A stretch of DNA of 64,000 bases from Hymenopellis radicata (Eukaryota > Basidiomycota > Agaricomycetes > Agaricales > Physalacriaceae). The position numbers and the translations under genes were made by a program. The stretch covers positions 52,297-116,296 of the forward strand of contig JADNRX010000164.1 in the NCBI GenBank assembly GCA_015501595.1, given 5' to 3'. Positions 11,445 to 22,032 of this stretch are shown here, one piece after another (position 1 is the first letter of the stretch; the number at the start of each line of letters is the position of its first letter). A model generated the notes under the pieces. That model was not told the DNA's origin, ran no database searches, and was given only the letters and a program-made list of their open reading frames with translations.

Positions 11445-13132
11445 ATGGGACGCCAGGCGACGGGTATGCGTCCCGGGGCGCTCCAAGTCAGTCTAAATGC
11501 ACTTCCTACGGTCCCTTCTACTCTAGAACACCTGCTTTCCTCTAACGACCCTCCATCCGACGTGGAAATCCAGCTTTTGCACGAACTCCATGCTCTGTTC
11601 TCCACGCGCCTCACGCGTCTCGACGATGAAATCGCTTTGCTGCTATCATCCCCAGATTGCGAAAAGACTCATGCACTCGAACAGTTGGAGGACGACCGCG
11701 CCGTGTTGCAGAATCGTTCGCGGCAGGTTTCAGGCGCACTTTCTACTATTAGATTTTTTCCGAAGGAGGTCCTACAGGAAATCTTTCTCAGGCTCATTCC
11801 TGATGCTGGCTTTATGGTTCTCGATGCTACACAAGGTGCTTGGGCTGCCAGTCGCGTCTGTAGCAGTTGGCGCTCTGCGTCACGATACCCTCATCTTTGG
11901 ACGACCTTCCGAATCACGTCCGGCGGATGCGGTTGTATCCGAGGTGGAGGTTTTGGTCACCGTTGTCCGACTTTCGTCAGATATAAAAACCCGATCGCGA
12001 TTCTTCAAACCGCCCTGCTTTACAGTGGATCCTACAAACTGGACTTGCATGTCGAGATACAGTTCAATGACTGTGTTGGAAATCGAAGCCGCATCCATAG
12101 TTTGTTGGACGTGCTAATGTCCCACTCGGTACGCTGGGCATATGTATCGTTGGAGGTTCCTAGTGAACTAGGAATGTATTTGGAAGGCGTACAAGGGAAG
12201 GTGCCGGAGCTCAGGCACTTGTCATTTGTAGGGTGTGACCCGAAGTCCCTCGTGGAAGCTTGGCGAGAGGACGACGCTCCCCTCATTAGTGCATTTGCGG
12301 TAGCCCCAAAGCTGAGGCAAGTCTCGGTCGAAAACGCGCTCCTGCGCCTCAACTACGTACTGTTGACGTCCTTCACCTCGGAGTTCAGCGTGTATTTTCC
12401 CTGCCCTATCCCTCCCTCTTCGTCATCAGACGCTGTGTGGATCTTGTTTATATGGAGGCCAATCTTGTTGGACCCATGGATGATGACGATCTTCAAGTCG
12501 AGACGGTGGAACCTTCCATCTCGAACACCTCCCTTACACACCTCACTATTAACGACCCTACTCTTTTGGCCTATCTGTCGCTTCCGGCGCTTTTATCCCT
12601 TGACATTGGAGACATAAGCCACTTGTCATGTCTTCCTTTCATTACCCTTTCCTCGACATATCGCAGTGTTCTCTTACCAGACTTTATTTTCGCGATTCAG
12701 CATTGTCTGGAGAGCCCTCGCTGATATCCTTAAACTCGTCCCATGCTTGACGGATCTGGGCATCGGGTTCTATACCGACTCGGACGCCATGGCTCATCAA
12801 TTCTGGCGCATTGAGCATGTGCTCGCTGAACTGATGAAGAGCCTGTTGGAGGTCGTCGGGGAGAGCGGCATCGACTCGTCCCCGACCTTGAGAGCTTTGA
12901 TTTCGTTTCTTGGATCGATTGGGCAGACTGGAGATTTGTTGGCCCGGATCTGGTCAACATGCTGCATTCTCGGAAGAGCACTGTGCGGCGGGCGTGGTTC
13001 CGGTGGGCAGCTTCTCGTGTGACACGATTTCCTAATCTTAGCTATGCTTCCATCGTTGCTTTGCATGAGATGAAGGACGAGGGATTAGACATTGCTATTT
13101 GCGCTTTGGATGGGGGAGGATCTGTACTGTAG
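11445..13132 (+). pseudogene. F-box-like protein with three frameshifts
   Basis: ATG at 11445 opens a frame with an N-terminal coiled coil (residues about 30-95). A typical Agaricomycete F-box-like motif follows at about 100-150: FPKEVLQEIFLRLIP, then ASRVCSSWRSASRYPHLW. Leucine-rich family sequence follows to about 12380. The correct frame then shifts: LFVIRRCVDLVYMEANL continues in frame +2 to about 12715, ADILKLVPCLTDLGIGF in the first frame to about 12880, and DLESFDFVSWIDWADW again in frame +2 to TAG at 13130-13132. I found no introns that would repair these shifts. F-box proteins recruit substrates to SCF ubiquitin ligases; this copy would give at best a 390-residue truncated product. 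Confidence 0.75.
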
Positions 13133-14269
13133 GATTGCTGTATATGAGGCCTCTAGACTTTAGCCGGTCGCGCACACGCACATTCACATCTAACCCTAGC
13201 ACGATTCCAGACCCCCTCATAAGGCACACTGTTCGATAGCAACCTGTATATATAATGGTGTATTATGAATGCATGATTAAGGCAGCATTAGCTCGGCGGG
13301 TATCGACCAGACTCCGAAATCATTAATCGTGTTTCAGTCACGTGGGCACGTATGAAAACCTGTTTCAATTGATGTTCGGGGCCAAGCCGCCTTTATCCTG
13401 CTCTTTTGCATTATTCGAGCAATGCCCAAGGGGTGAGCATTCTTCTCCTTCTTCTCCTATCTTCACGATACGGGCACTCCAAGGCCTTCTCGACGCGCGC
13501 TGTAGCTCACTTGAGCCGTATTTCGTGAGGAGCTCCTCGTCGCCGGGCTCTCTTCGTGAAAACGCGAGCGGATTCGGACATTCAGATGGTAATGACCTTC
13601 AGAGTGGCGGCCTGGATAACTACTCTAGGCTCACTTCAATTTGAATGAATGGTGAGTGTTCTTGACTCGGTGATATTCTTCCAGTCTTTACCACCTGATA
13701 AGAATTCAGAACTTTGTGCTCGTCGGAGTTGACGTTCGAGGGTGAGGCGCTGTAGGTACTGCACTCTTCCTCCTCTACCCTTCGCTCCTCTCTTCGGTAA
13801 GCCTTCCAATTACTACATTCTTCGAGGTCTTGAACTTGACCCGGTTATAGTTGCCCCCGTGGACCGTGACGAAGGATTGTGTGAGATTGCCTTCGAACGC
13901 CTCTGGACGTTTGAAGGCACGTGTCTTGTCCTGCAACCCCCACACGTTTGCTGACTATCTTCTTACAGCCGATGCACTCTCTCAGGCATGGGGTTCAGGA
14001 CATAGGGCAAGGGCGCTGAAAGCAAGGCCTGAACCCGCGAGGGAGGTAGATGAACACGACGATTGACGCGTCGATATGTTAGTAAACTTTTAAATTTCAA
14101 ATCATTTCAGTATAGCCTTGGTATAGACCTACATTTATTTGGAACTAGCAGTGATTACTTGGACTTCCGCAATTGTGGGAGGGTGCATATTTTACCTCAA
14201 GTCTCATCGGTGGCTGTGTAGTATTTGGATTGACTGGCAGCTGTGCTGTGTTCTGCCCTAGTTTCGTTG
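13133..14269. other. Intergenic with short relics
   Basis: No intact gene. Two shared pieces are visible. At 13335-13435 there is sequence related to about 40155-40300 (GTTTCAGTCACGTGGGCACG and a downstream ATGCCCAAGGGG). At 13479-13513 there is a block that is the reverse complement of the RING gene exon at about 22055-22095 (GGCCTTCTCGACGCGCG). The rest, including frames at 13742-14066, shows no recognisable product. Confidence 0.4.
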
Positions 14270-14790
14270 ACCTTCTGAAGAGTAAAGGATGGCGGCAGAT
14301 GGGAGAACGTCCGAGCATTGGGCGATGAAAGGCTGAGGATTGGGCGATGACGGGTCTATGAAAGAGTATAAGACACGAGCCAGTTCCTTTGTTGTCGAGG
14401 CTGAAAGACGAGAATGAGGTGAGTGATCGCCAATCAAGTTACCTACAGCGACCGTTCACATCCCAGTCATGTTTGTTGCTGACATTGGGAGGAGGAGCTG
14501 AAAACTAGTACAGTTGCATTGCATGTAAACTTTGTTGCATGCACGTGTGAACGTAGTCCTCGAACTTACTATATATACAGCGCGCCATCACCGACGTGTT
14601 GTGTCACCTAGGATGCAGAAAGGCAAGAAGGAAAACCATGGAAGTTAGTTGCCTTCCCGTAATCGGGTTGTCCGAGCTTCTCGGACCAACAGTCTTGGAC
14701 CATTGCTGCACCAATTGAGCTATGATAGACCAGGATCTCTCCAAACCTTGTAGAAAGTACCTCGAGGCCTTGGCCTTGGCCTTGGTCTTG
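14270..14790 (-). repeat. About 530-bp dispersed repeat, copy B
   Basis: Reverse-complement copy of the family at 5680-6170 and 21330-21890. It carries the same ordered blocks (ATGAAAGAGTATAAGAC end, TGCATTGCATGTAAACTTTG, GCGCGCCATCACCGACGTG, GGTTGTCCGAGCTTCTCGGA). It contains a small deletion and more substitutions than copies A and C. At its 14790 side it runs straight into the tRNA-like segment through CTCGAGG, as copy C does, so the two parts were probably one unit. A CCTTGG microrepeat (CTTGGCCTTGGCCTTGG) lies at the junction. Confidence 0.75.
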
Positions 14791-14960
14791 GTCTTGCTTT
14801 AATCATTGGTTTTATTTAGTGGAGTAAGGAATGGTGAACAAGCTACAGGATGATGACCGGGGAAGCTTACATAGCTCAGTGGTAACTGTGTCTGACCCTA
14901 TCCTGATGATTGGGCAGTTCGAACGCAGCATCTGCCTGATTATGAAAGTTTTTTGAATTG
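14775..14960 (+). repeat. tRNA-derived (SINE-like) segment
   Basis: On the plus strand there is an A-box-like TAGCTCAGTGG (14872-14882) followed about 35 bp later by a B-box-like AGTTCGAACGC (14916-14926), the spacing of an internal RNA polymerase III promoter. The surrounding sequence does not fold as a tRNA: no acceptor stem, and the T-stem does not pair. It is therefore a tRNA-derived repeat, not a tRNA gene. Homologous, more diverged segments lie at 21135-21335 (opposite orientation) and, tail only, 10895-11012. Confidence 0.5.
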
Positions 14961-15639
14961 GCGTGAGCAGTTTGCAGCACTCCCTCGAAATAGACTTCGC
15001 ACGAGAACCACTTCTACTTTCAGGACGCGCACACTTATACCGCGCCCTTGTTTACCGTGCTACCTCTGAGGCTTTGTAAATAGGATTAGAGCTGCATGAG
15101 GGACTAAAACAACAGTAATGCAGCAGTTGAATCTTGACAATCCTCAGAGAAAGCACATGAGGGCACTGCGTGATCTTGATGGCCTTGAACTCAGACTTCT
15201 GACTAAACCAATGTCTCGACAGCAGTACCTAACTCGTAAACTATGGTCTCTCCCAACTAACATTTAAGCAGCTCGGCAAGGTGATCCGTCGGGACCTTGC
15301 TAGCATCGCCCGTATTGACGACCACCTATGTCGTTAGAACTCAAAGTTAGCATGACAAGAGGCTGTGACAAGAAGGTCACCCACCTTCTTAAAGAATGAC
15401 GCATCAAGTACGGGAATGAAGGGCGTGGCGTCTGTCTATCAGCCTCTCTCCGTGCACCGAGCCGCCGACTCCCCACCCAAGGCCATCCGTCTCGACAGTC
15501 AGACAGACGTCCACAACAAGACCCGCTCCCCCACCTACGCGGAAGCTGTTAAGCTGCCTAAGGTCGTATATAATATGCAGTCCTTCATCTTCCCCAAGAA
15601 AACCGGTGCAGCCTCCAATGCGAACCAAGCTAGCGCCGC
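14961..15639. other. Mostly featureless; plus-strand frame at 15365-15730
   Basis: Nothing supportable in 14961-15364. A 121-residue plus-strand frame starts at 15365, but it overlaps the minus-strand fatty-acid-synthase relic and matches no family that I know. I treat it as an accidental frame, with the caveat that its codon use (many C-ending codons) is not unlike that of a real gene. Confidence 0.3.
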
Positions 15640-16620
15640 AAAAGCGACAGCGCCCATCACCTCCTTGTCGACACTCCAGCGGCAGGAATGCCTTCACGAA
15701 AGTGGCCGGCTCGTCGAGAGTGGCGTATGATGCCGTTGACGGAGAAGCGCTCCACGACGCGACTAAGCCAATCACCCGTAAGGTTTCTGATCTCGACAGC
15801 TTTCTCGGTCGATGGGATACCTGCGGCAACACAGAAACCTTCGATGGGGAGACCCTCGCGGCGTATCCCTTGCCAGAGCGGAAGTTGGAAGCTGAACTGG
15901 CGCGGATGCACAGCGCGTTGAGTGTGAGACCGACACCAGCACGAATCTTGGACTGGATCTCGGCGACTTTGGCTCGAAGAGCAGAGCAGTGGCGTTGTAC
16001 CAGCCTTGCCAAGAAGGCGAGAGAAAGGCGTGTCGAGACGAATGGCACCATCACTGAATAAGTCGTAAATGCCTCTCCCAAGCGTTCAATTGCAATGAGC
16101 TTACCTGCTCTTGACGTAACACAGGCGCAAAGTCCTTGCCCGCAAGCTTCGTACTTGACTTGGGTCGAGCTGTAAAGCCACCCTTCGCGCGGTCACCGAC
16201 CACGAGCCCCTGCCTTCAAGGTCGCGAGCATTAAAGGGACCAATACCGCCGAGTCCGCCGACATGAGTTGCGGACTATGGGAAGTTGATAGCCTTGGTGT
16301 GCAGTGAAAATTTGGTCAGACAGAGAGCCTGTGACCAAAGCGTCGAGAGATCGCAAATCGGAACCTAAGATCGCTGAGATAGACAAGGGAAAATGAAATG
16401 AATTTACATACCGTCCTCGACAGCAAAAACATAAAAACGAACAGGCTTCCTCTGAGAGAAACTCTGGTCTGTGCCGCTGGGAGCACGACCTTGCGGAGGT
16501 TGGTAACGAAACCATAGAGCGCGCGAGAAGGTCCGGTGATAACGAACGCGCGAGGGTCGTTGTTGAGGGAAATGAACAACTTGGGAGTTATGAGCAGAGG
16601 GAGGGCCGGCTGGAATATCG
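15640..16620 (-). pseudogene. Fatty acid synthase beta-subunit fragment (acyltransferase to enoyl reductase)
   Basis: On the minus strand the acyltransferase core comes first, near 16575-16490: LFISLNNDPRAFVITGPSRA followed by LYGFVTNLRKV. One base later in frame comes APSGTDQSFSQRKPV, which is the matching continuation. After an intron-like gap (donor near 16412) a SDQIF helix and then GGIGPFNARDLEGRG appear, closing the acyltransferase domain. The enoyl-reductase domain follows: ALRAKVAEIQSKI and GVGLTLNAL near 15990, and in another frame PRQFSFQLPLWQ, REGLPIEGFCVAAGIPSTEK (15905-15800). These are hallmark FAS beta motifs. Several frameshifts and a large internal deletion are present, and the protein normally exceeds 2000 residues, so this is a non-functional fragment. 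Retained intron traces argue for a DNA-level copy rather than a retrocopy. Confidence 0.8.
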
Positions 16621-16954
16621 GCGACTTTTAAGCCAATGATGAAAGAGGTGGCGACAGTGAGACTTGAACAGCGTTAGAAAATTCCGAATTAAAGAAGCAA
16701 ACCAGGACATACATTGATACAAATGGACCAAAAACTCTTGGCCGCAAAGGTAACCCAACTGCTGGCGACATGAGGTACGGAGCACACCTTTTCTCATCCC
16801 CTTGGACGTGAAATCACCACCTCAACTAGGCAAGCCACGTTTCACCATGGCGTAAGCAGCCGGCAGAGAGATCATCTCAATGGCGCTTTGCTTCGCAGAA
16901 GAGCAACCCCAGACCATCAGGGACAATGAAGGAGGCTGTGTGTACATCGACTCC

Positions 16955-17153
16955 GATTGCGCTCCCGCAGGACACAGAGTGTACCCGCGACATCGACTCC
17001 AAACAGTCGTAAGGGAGGTAAACCCTATGACTACTGGGCCTAGATGAGCATACATCGATTGCGCTCCCGCAGGACACAGAGTGTACCCGCGACATCGACT
17101 CCAGACAGTCGTAAGGGAGGTAAACCCTATGAATACTGGGCCTAGATGAGCAT
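16955..17153. repeat. Two-copy 102-bp tandem repeat
   Basis: 16955-17056 and 17057-17153 are near-identical (GATTGCGCTCCCGCAGGACA through GGCCTAGATGAGCAT), with only a few substitutions. A longer-range duplication is also visible: GCAGAAGAGCAACCCCAGA at about 16896 recurs at about 17178, followed both times by a TGTACATCGAC block. No coding potential is evident. Confidence 0.85.
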
Positions 17154-17279
17154 CCGGTTTAGCCGTGAAATTTCGCCTCGCAGAAGAGCAACCCCAGAGG
17201 GGAACAAGAAAGCTGACGCTGCGTGTACATCGACGTCGGCGTCAAGAAACAGTATTCGCTCGCTTATCTCATCAACCTA

Positions 17280-17650
17280 ATCAAGTCAACTCTGTCCCCG
17301 GCCCGTCCGGCCCGTCACTCAGTCCGAGCCACTCGGACGACCCATTTTGGGCCGCTGTATGACGGGCAAGGAAATACTTTCTCACGCTTCTGCCCTTGCT
17401 TCTTACCATCGTGCACAAAGTCTGCATAGGCGCGATAACGGTGAGCGCCTTCGATTTTCGGTACAGCATTTCCCATCAGGCTTGCAGGTTCTCTACCGTG
17501 AATGGCCGCCAAGGAAACGACGGGCTTGGATTGAGTAGGCGCCGTTTGTTGCCCACGAGATACAATGCTAAAAACATTTGGCTACCAGGATTATCGTTGT
17601 TCACTGCACCGAACTCTTTCCAACGTCTGGTCTGTCCGTTGAGTGCATCT
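17280..17650. repeat. Partner blocks of 5225-5700
   Basis: The reverse-complement match to 5540-5700 covers about 17325-17470. A direct match to 5235-5300 covers about 17525-17580. A CCGAG..CTCGG motif (GTCCGAGCCACTCGGAC, 17321-17337) corresponds to the motif that edges the 530-bp repeats, so these blocks may be pieces of the same larger element. Non-coding. Confidence 0.5.
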
Positions 17651-17797
17651 TTCCTGAATCAATTCGGTTTTAGTTGACTAGATTATCTCTAGATCGATCT
17701 GCCCCAGTTGTGGCCCATCACGTCGTTCACCACAAGCGTACAATGACCTATCTAGGTCGTCTCATACATATTACCCGCCTCTACCGCTTTATCTGTA

Positions 17798-18397
17798 TCA
17801 TACACTCCATTGACAATTTGAGCGACTTTCGTCACATGCTGAAGTATCTCTTTTCGATTTTGGTGGGGGAATGTCTGCAGTCGTGAGTGCCATTTGTCGG
17901 GATGAAAATGGATGCGGGACGTATGCCGCCTTTTTGAGTCGCTCTTCTAACTTTGACGAGTAGGCTCGTGCATCAGCAAGCGCCCGTTCTAGATACGGCG
18001 AGTTCACTCGCATAACTCTGACAGTCTCTACGGCCTCAGCATACTGAGCGCTATTGGCGGCTGTGGCGGCAGCCAGGGCGTCACTAGTCTCTTTGTGGGC
18101 GTCTCGTTCAGCCGTCAGGTGAAGACATGCCGTTTCGAGCCGTCGTTCGAGGACGCGAATCTGCTCAATCAAAGATAGATGCAGCGCTTCGCCGTTGCAA
18201 TGCGCTATTTGGTTGCGCATTACCGCGTCTGGATGAGGGGAGAGATCAATAGCTTCTAGCTCTTGGAGCGAGAGAGTTAATCTGTCGTATAGACTTTGGA
18301 ATGTGGGAACGGGATGATGGGCAGAATATCCAACGGACGGAGTGGCGTTTATTGGAGAAAGCAAGCTATGACACGATTGAGACGTGGAGAGCGCCAC
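17798..18397 (-). CDS. Coiled-coil protein, 199 aa, uncharacterised
   Basis: A single minus-strand frame from ATG at 18397 to a stop at 17798. Residues about 75-165 form a long amphipathic helix with regular hydrophobic spacing (LSLIEQIRVLERRLETA, then SYLERAL-like and KLEERLKKA segments), i.e. a coiled coil. No enzymatic domain follows. In this window coiled coils precede RING fingers (56506-57364), so this may be the 5' part of a RING gene that lost its 3' end. That is inference; no finger is found within 300 bp downstream. Alternatively it is a short orphan gene. Composition agrees with the other genes here. Confidence 0.45.
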   Translation of the reverse strand: MALSTSQSCHSLLSPINATPSVGYSAHHPVPTFQSLYDRLTLSLQELEAIDLSPHPDAVMRNQIAHCNGEALHLSLIEQIRVLERRLETACLHLTAERDAHKETSDALAAATAANSAQYAEAVETVRVMRVNSPYLERALADARAYSSKLEERLKKAAYVPHPFSSRQMALTTADIPPPKSKRDTSACDESRSNCQWSV

Positions 18398-18794
18398 TAA
18401 AGTGGCGACACACTATCGAGGACGCGTTGAGTGGTATGAAAGATAGCTGCTGGAACTCGCTGATCAGGATGAAATTAGTGTACCGTGCGATGGCCACAGC
18501 GCCTAACCAAGAGCCTTTGTGCAATACCCCATATGGTGTCGGCTAGCGCCATCACGACCTGCCTGAGAGGCCAGTTGGCCACATGCGATCCTCCCGAACT
18601 CACGTCCAAACCAAGGGATGTTGAGAACCATCCTCCACCTCCCCATGTTCTCACGGTGCTGGTATTCCATGGCCAATGCATAGTTGCGTAGTCCATGTCG
18701 TACAAAGAACCTGTAAAATGTGAATATAAGTAGTGCATGCTTATGCCAAACTGGCATTACATCTATGTTTGGCTTGCGGTTAATCGTCTCCAGA

Positions 18795-18930
18795 ATATCA
18801 TCGCGGTAGGAGGTTCGTCTTGCCCACGTCGAGAGGGCCTTGGAGGGCCTGAATTGTCGAAGGTTGAATGAGCCAGAAACGTGCGTTGTACTTTTCTTTC
18901 GCACCCTCCCTTGGTGGCGTTGTTGCTGGG
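18795..18930 (+). pseudogene. Degenerate RING-gene exon fragment
   Basis: The stretch is similar to 22070-22200, the first RING exon and intron (CGTCGAGAGGGCCTTGGAGG, GAGCCAGAAACGTGCGTTG, TTCTTTCGCACCCTCCC, then GGTGGCGTTGTTG). The cysteine codons are partly lost and no second half of the finger follows, so it cannot encode a RING. The overlapping 145-residue minus-strand frame at 18503-18940 is not recognised and is probably accidental. Confidence 0.5.
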
Positions 18931-19449
18931 TAAGTCTCATGCGGTCTTCAAAGGGCGGTCTTTGATTTGTAACACCTCATTAACTCCCTTGAACATGCTC
19001 TAAGTATTGCGAACGTTATCTGTTGCTTCGGATCAGCGCGCAAGCGACGCGGGAATACGGGAACGGTGAAGAACGCGTCGTTTCACGATCCTCAGCTTGA
19101 GTCTCCGCCTCCCAGTCGCCACCCAGTTTGTTTCCGCCCGTTTGTGAAATCCTTCTCGCGTCACGTATTTCCTGAGTCTTCCCAGTGCCAGGAGATCCAC
19201 TTCTAGCGTAGGCCGTCGCTTCGAGGTCGGCCACTCTCCTTCTCAGCCTTCACTAAAGACCAACAGACAATGCGTGTGCGCTACGCGTCCTCAATGTTAT
19301 TCCTACTAACGGAACTTGTGGTGTGTCCAGTAGCAGCGAACACATGCAGTCATCGTATCAGGTCACTCTGACACGCTTAATGGCGATCGTTAAACCCAGA
19401 GGTATGCAGAAGAAGGCAATAAGAATTGAACAACATGTGAATCCACTGT

Positions 19450-19778
19450 CTAGATTGACAATAAACTACTTGCAGCTTCATTTTTGTAAGAGTAGTCAAG
19501 CATCTGGTGATGACAGTGTGGACACTTGATCGAGAGGATGTGGTACCAGTTCTCGTCGACGATGGATTGGAGGCAGGACGCGCAGACTGAATGTCCGCAC
19601 TCTAGACTGAAAGGACAATGAGCCAGAGCGCAAAGACAGGAAAACAATGAAAGAAGACGACGCACAGTCGCGGACATTCCAGTGGCTTGACGCAGCGGAC
19701 ACATTTGAGGCTTGTCCTCATACGTTTCAAGCGCGCGGAAGTGCGGCGCGCTTGTCCCTCGAGTCGGTTGAATTCCGC
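19450..19778 (-). CDS. RING-finger protein, 3' exons
   Basis: Two minus-strand exons, 19778-19666 and 19606-19450, separated by a 59-bp intron, join to 270 nt with an exact frame. They encode a short helix and then a RING-HC: CVRC, CGH, C-x2-C (VCASC) and CPHC. All the ligands appear only after splicing; unspliced frames break the finger. RING fingers recruit E2 enzymes for ubiquitin transfer. The acceptor at 19779-19780 shows that at least one more exon lies upstream; a candidate microexon near 19830 (MADSE) would keep the frame, but the 5' end is not resolved. The arrangement (helix, RING, very short C-terminus) matches the locus at 22033-22394, so the two are paralogues. It may be expressed or a fragment. 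Confidence 0.65.
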
Positions 19779-20109
19779 CTAAGCCAGTCATAAGCACACG
19801 AAAGGGTGAAAATGGAAGAGCGGCCACTTCAGAATCAGCCATTCCTGCGACGGCTGAGAGCTGATAAGAACTTGTGAGGCTTGTGGTACGGGAGTAAAAT
19901 GGCATGACAGACCGAGAGAAATCGCAAAGAGCTAGACTTTCGTGAGGAGCGTCGGGCCATGGTTGGGCAGTGACAATCCAATGATAGACCGATGAAAGAC
20001 AGTCATCTGCTCGTGACTGGCTTTTAAAGACATGAGGCGGGCGCGAGGTAGCTGTCAGTACCAGATCCTTCCAGTGCTACGAGTTGCTCGGACGAGTGGT
20101 CGCGCCGTC

Positions 20110-20866
20110 GGTCGCATTCCGCATGTCGGCGAGCAGAAACTCATCCGCCAGGCAAAAACCACAACTAACACCCATACCAGACCCATACCAAGCTGAAATA
20201 ACGCGCCAGCGAAGCTTTGCCCATGATCACCGGTCGATCATTCTTTAATCTATGAAAGGAAGAAGGGTCGCGATCGCGATCGTGCTGTTGTCGCGATCGT
20301 GCCAGTGCTGCGGCTTGCGGAGCTCTCAGATTCCAAAAATTCATCGGATGACAGATGAGCTGCATAGCGCTCACAATGGCGGGGAATGTTGATACCATTT
20401 CCGGCGGTAACACAGTGTAATGAGAAGTTACATATCCCGGATACATTAGTGCTGTAAGGACGTGGCGCCTCGTGTTCGTGAAGAACACCTAATGACGCGT
20501 GGTGGACAGCAATCAGCAGATTACTGCTTTGTTTTGATGAGATTGGAGAAGCACAAAGGTGGAACATCTTCGTCCTGTCGAGAGATGAAAGAGACAACGA
20601 TCAAGAGCCCAAATAGTCTAGACCATGCCATCAGCCAAGTTTTGTCTTTCACCTACGCCACTCCCACATCTTTCTACATAGATTCTTGTTCTTCCACGAG
20701 GGATGTACGCAGCCACGTTCGTCATCTGATTCCTACGTCTCCCAAGAGACTCTTGCCGTCCCAGCTTGATACTCCATCGTAATCGTATTTCTGACATTGG
20801 GTTTAGACCTCATTGCACAATGTCGTCATTCCGACAACCGCACTATCGCGGATCATCCTGGTAAGT
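20110..20866 (+). pseudogene. Detached 5' region and start codon of a MYND-gene paralogue
   Basis: Inverted, diverged copy of 1685-2370 plus the start of the MYND coding region. At 20819 an ATG opens ATGTCGTCATTCCGACAACC, the counterpart of the first codons of the MYND gene (start codon at 1679-1677), with the same upstream TCTGACATTGGGTTTAG. Similarity is lost within about 50 bp into the coding sequence, and no MYND body follows. It is therefore a promoter plus first codons severed from the gene. Any transcription would run into unrelated DNA. Confidence 0.55.
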
Positions 20867-21119
20867 GGACCTCACCTCCATGTTACCATTTAGCGCGCAT
20901 TCTAGGTCGTTCGGCCGCCGCCACCGTTGACCGTCCTTTCCTTGGCTGCAAGGCAGTTCCAGACGGCGGTCCTTGTGTATCATTACGTCGGCGAGTCGTG
21001 AACTTCTCTTCGCAATGGCGCAGTGTTCGGTCCGTGAACAGTGAGAAGTCGGGAGTGCTGCACAGTGCATTGTGCAAACTAATTTTAATTTTTAACTGAG
21101 TCTCGAGAAGGCTCAATCA

Positions 21120-21335
21120 ACTTCAAAAACTTTAGCAGTGGAACAGACGCTAGGTTCGAACTGCCCGCTCGGCATTCATCATAGGATAGGGTCAGGGACA
21201 ATTGACCCACGCAGGCTTCTTTTACAATTATCCTGTAGCTTGTTCATCCGTTCCTCAGAGCCTCTACTAAACTAAATAAATCCAACGATAAACGCAAGAC
21301 GAAGGCCAAGGACTCGAGGTATTTTCTAGACGGTT
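21120..21335 (-). repeat. tRNA-derived segment, copy C
   Basis: Minus-strand homologue of 14775-14960. A B-box-like GGTTCGAACTGCC lies at 21153-21165 and the adjoining GATAGGGTCAGGGACA block pairs with CTGACCCTATCC of the other copy. The A-box is decayed. The far end carries the same CCTGTAGCTTGTTCATCCGT tail as 10895-11012. It abuts copy C of the 530-bp repeat through GACTCGAGGTA. Confidence 0.5.
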
Positions 21336-21890
21336 TGCAGAGATCCTGGCTTATCATAGTTCAATTGGTGTAACAATGGTCCAAGACTGTTGGTCCGAGG
21401 AGCTCGGACAGCCCGATTCGGATAGGTACTAATTAGGAAGGCACTTGACTCCCACGGTTTTCCCTCTTGCCTTTCTGCTTCCAATAGGTTTGCTGGTCGG
21501 GCATCGTAGGTGACAGAACACGTCGGCGATGGCGCGCTGTATATACGGCAAGTACGAGGACTGCTTTCATAATGTTATCGACGTGCATGCAACAAAGGTT
21601 ACATGCAATGCCAGTGACTATAGTTTTCAGCCCGCTGTCGATGTTAGCAACGAACATGACTGGGATGTGCACGGTCGCGGTAGGTGACTTGAGTGGCGAT
21701 CACTCGCGTCATTCTCGTCTTTCAGCCTCGACAACAAAGGAACTCGCCTCGTGTCTGTACCCTTTAAGGCCAATGCTCCGACGCGTATACTCTTTCATAG
21801 ACCCATCATCACCCCATCTTCCGCCTTTCATCGCCCAACGCCCCGACGTTCTCCCCGAAAGACAAACTCTCTGCGTCACCGCTCCGTCTG
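21330..21890 (+). repeat. About 530-bp dispersed repeat, copy C
   Basis: The best-preserved match to copy A (5680-6170), in the same orientation and with the same ordered blocks, including GATGGCGCGCTGTATAT, CAATGCCAGTGACTATAG and TTCATAGACCCATCAT. It also contains a second tRNA-like A-box (TAGTTCAATTGGTGTAAC, 21358-21375) near its start, which copy B shares. Non-coding. It stops shortly before the exons of the RING gene at 22033. Confidence 0.75.
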
Positions 21891-22032
21891 CTTCCATCCT
21901 TTACTCTACCTTCTGACATACCATTCTTTCATACAGCTCCCGGATGTTGTCCGTGCGGCGGAACGGGAGGCAGGTTTTCCTTCTTGTCCGTTTCTTTCAT
22001 TACACTGATATTTAGCTTAGATCCGACTTCAG

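Noticed and set aside
14860..14935. A tRNA gene
   Set aside because: A- and B-box-like motifs are present, but no acceptor stem or T-stem can be paired, and homologous copies are decayed. It is a tRNA-derived repeat.
15365..16061. Plus-strand coding region in two overlapping frames
   Set aside because: The minus strand carries unmistakable fatty acid synthase motifs over the same bases; the plus-strand frames are their shadow, although codon use looked plausible at first.
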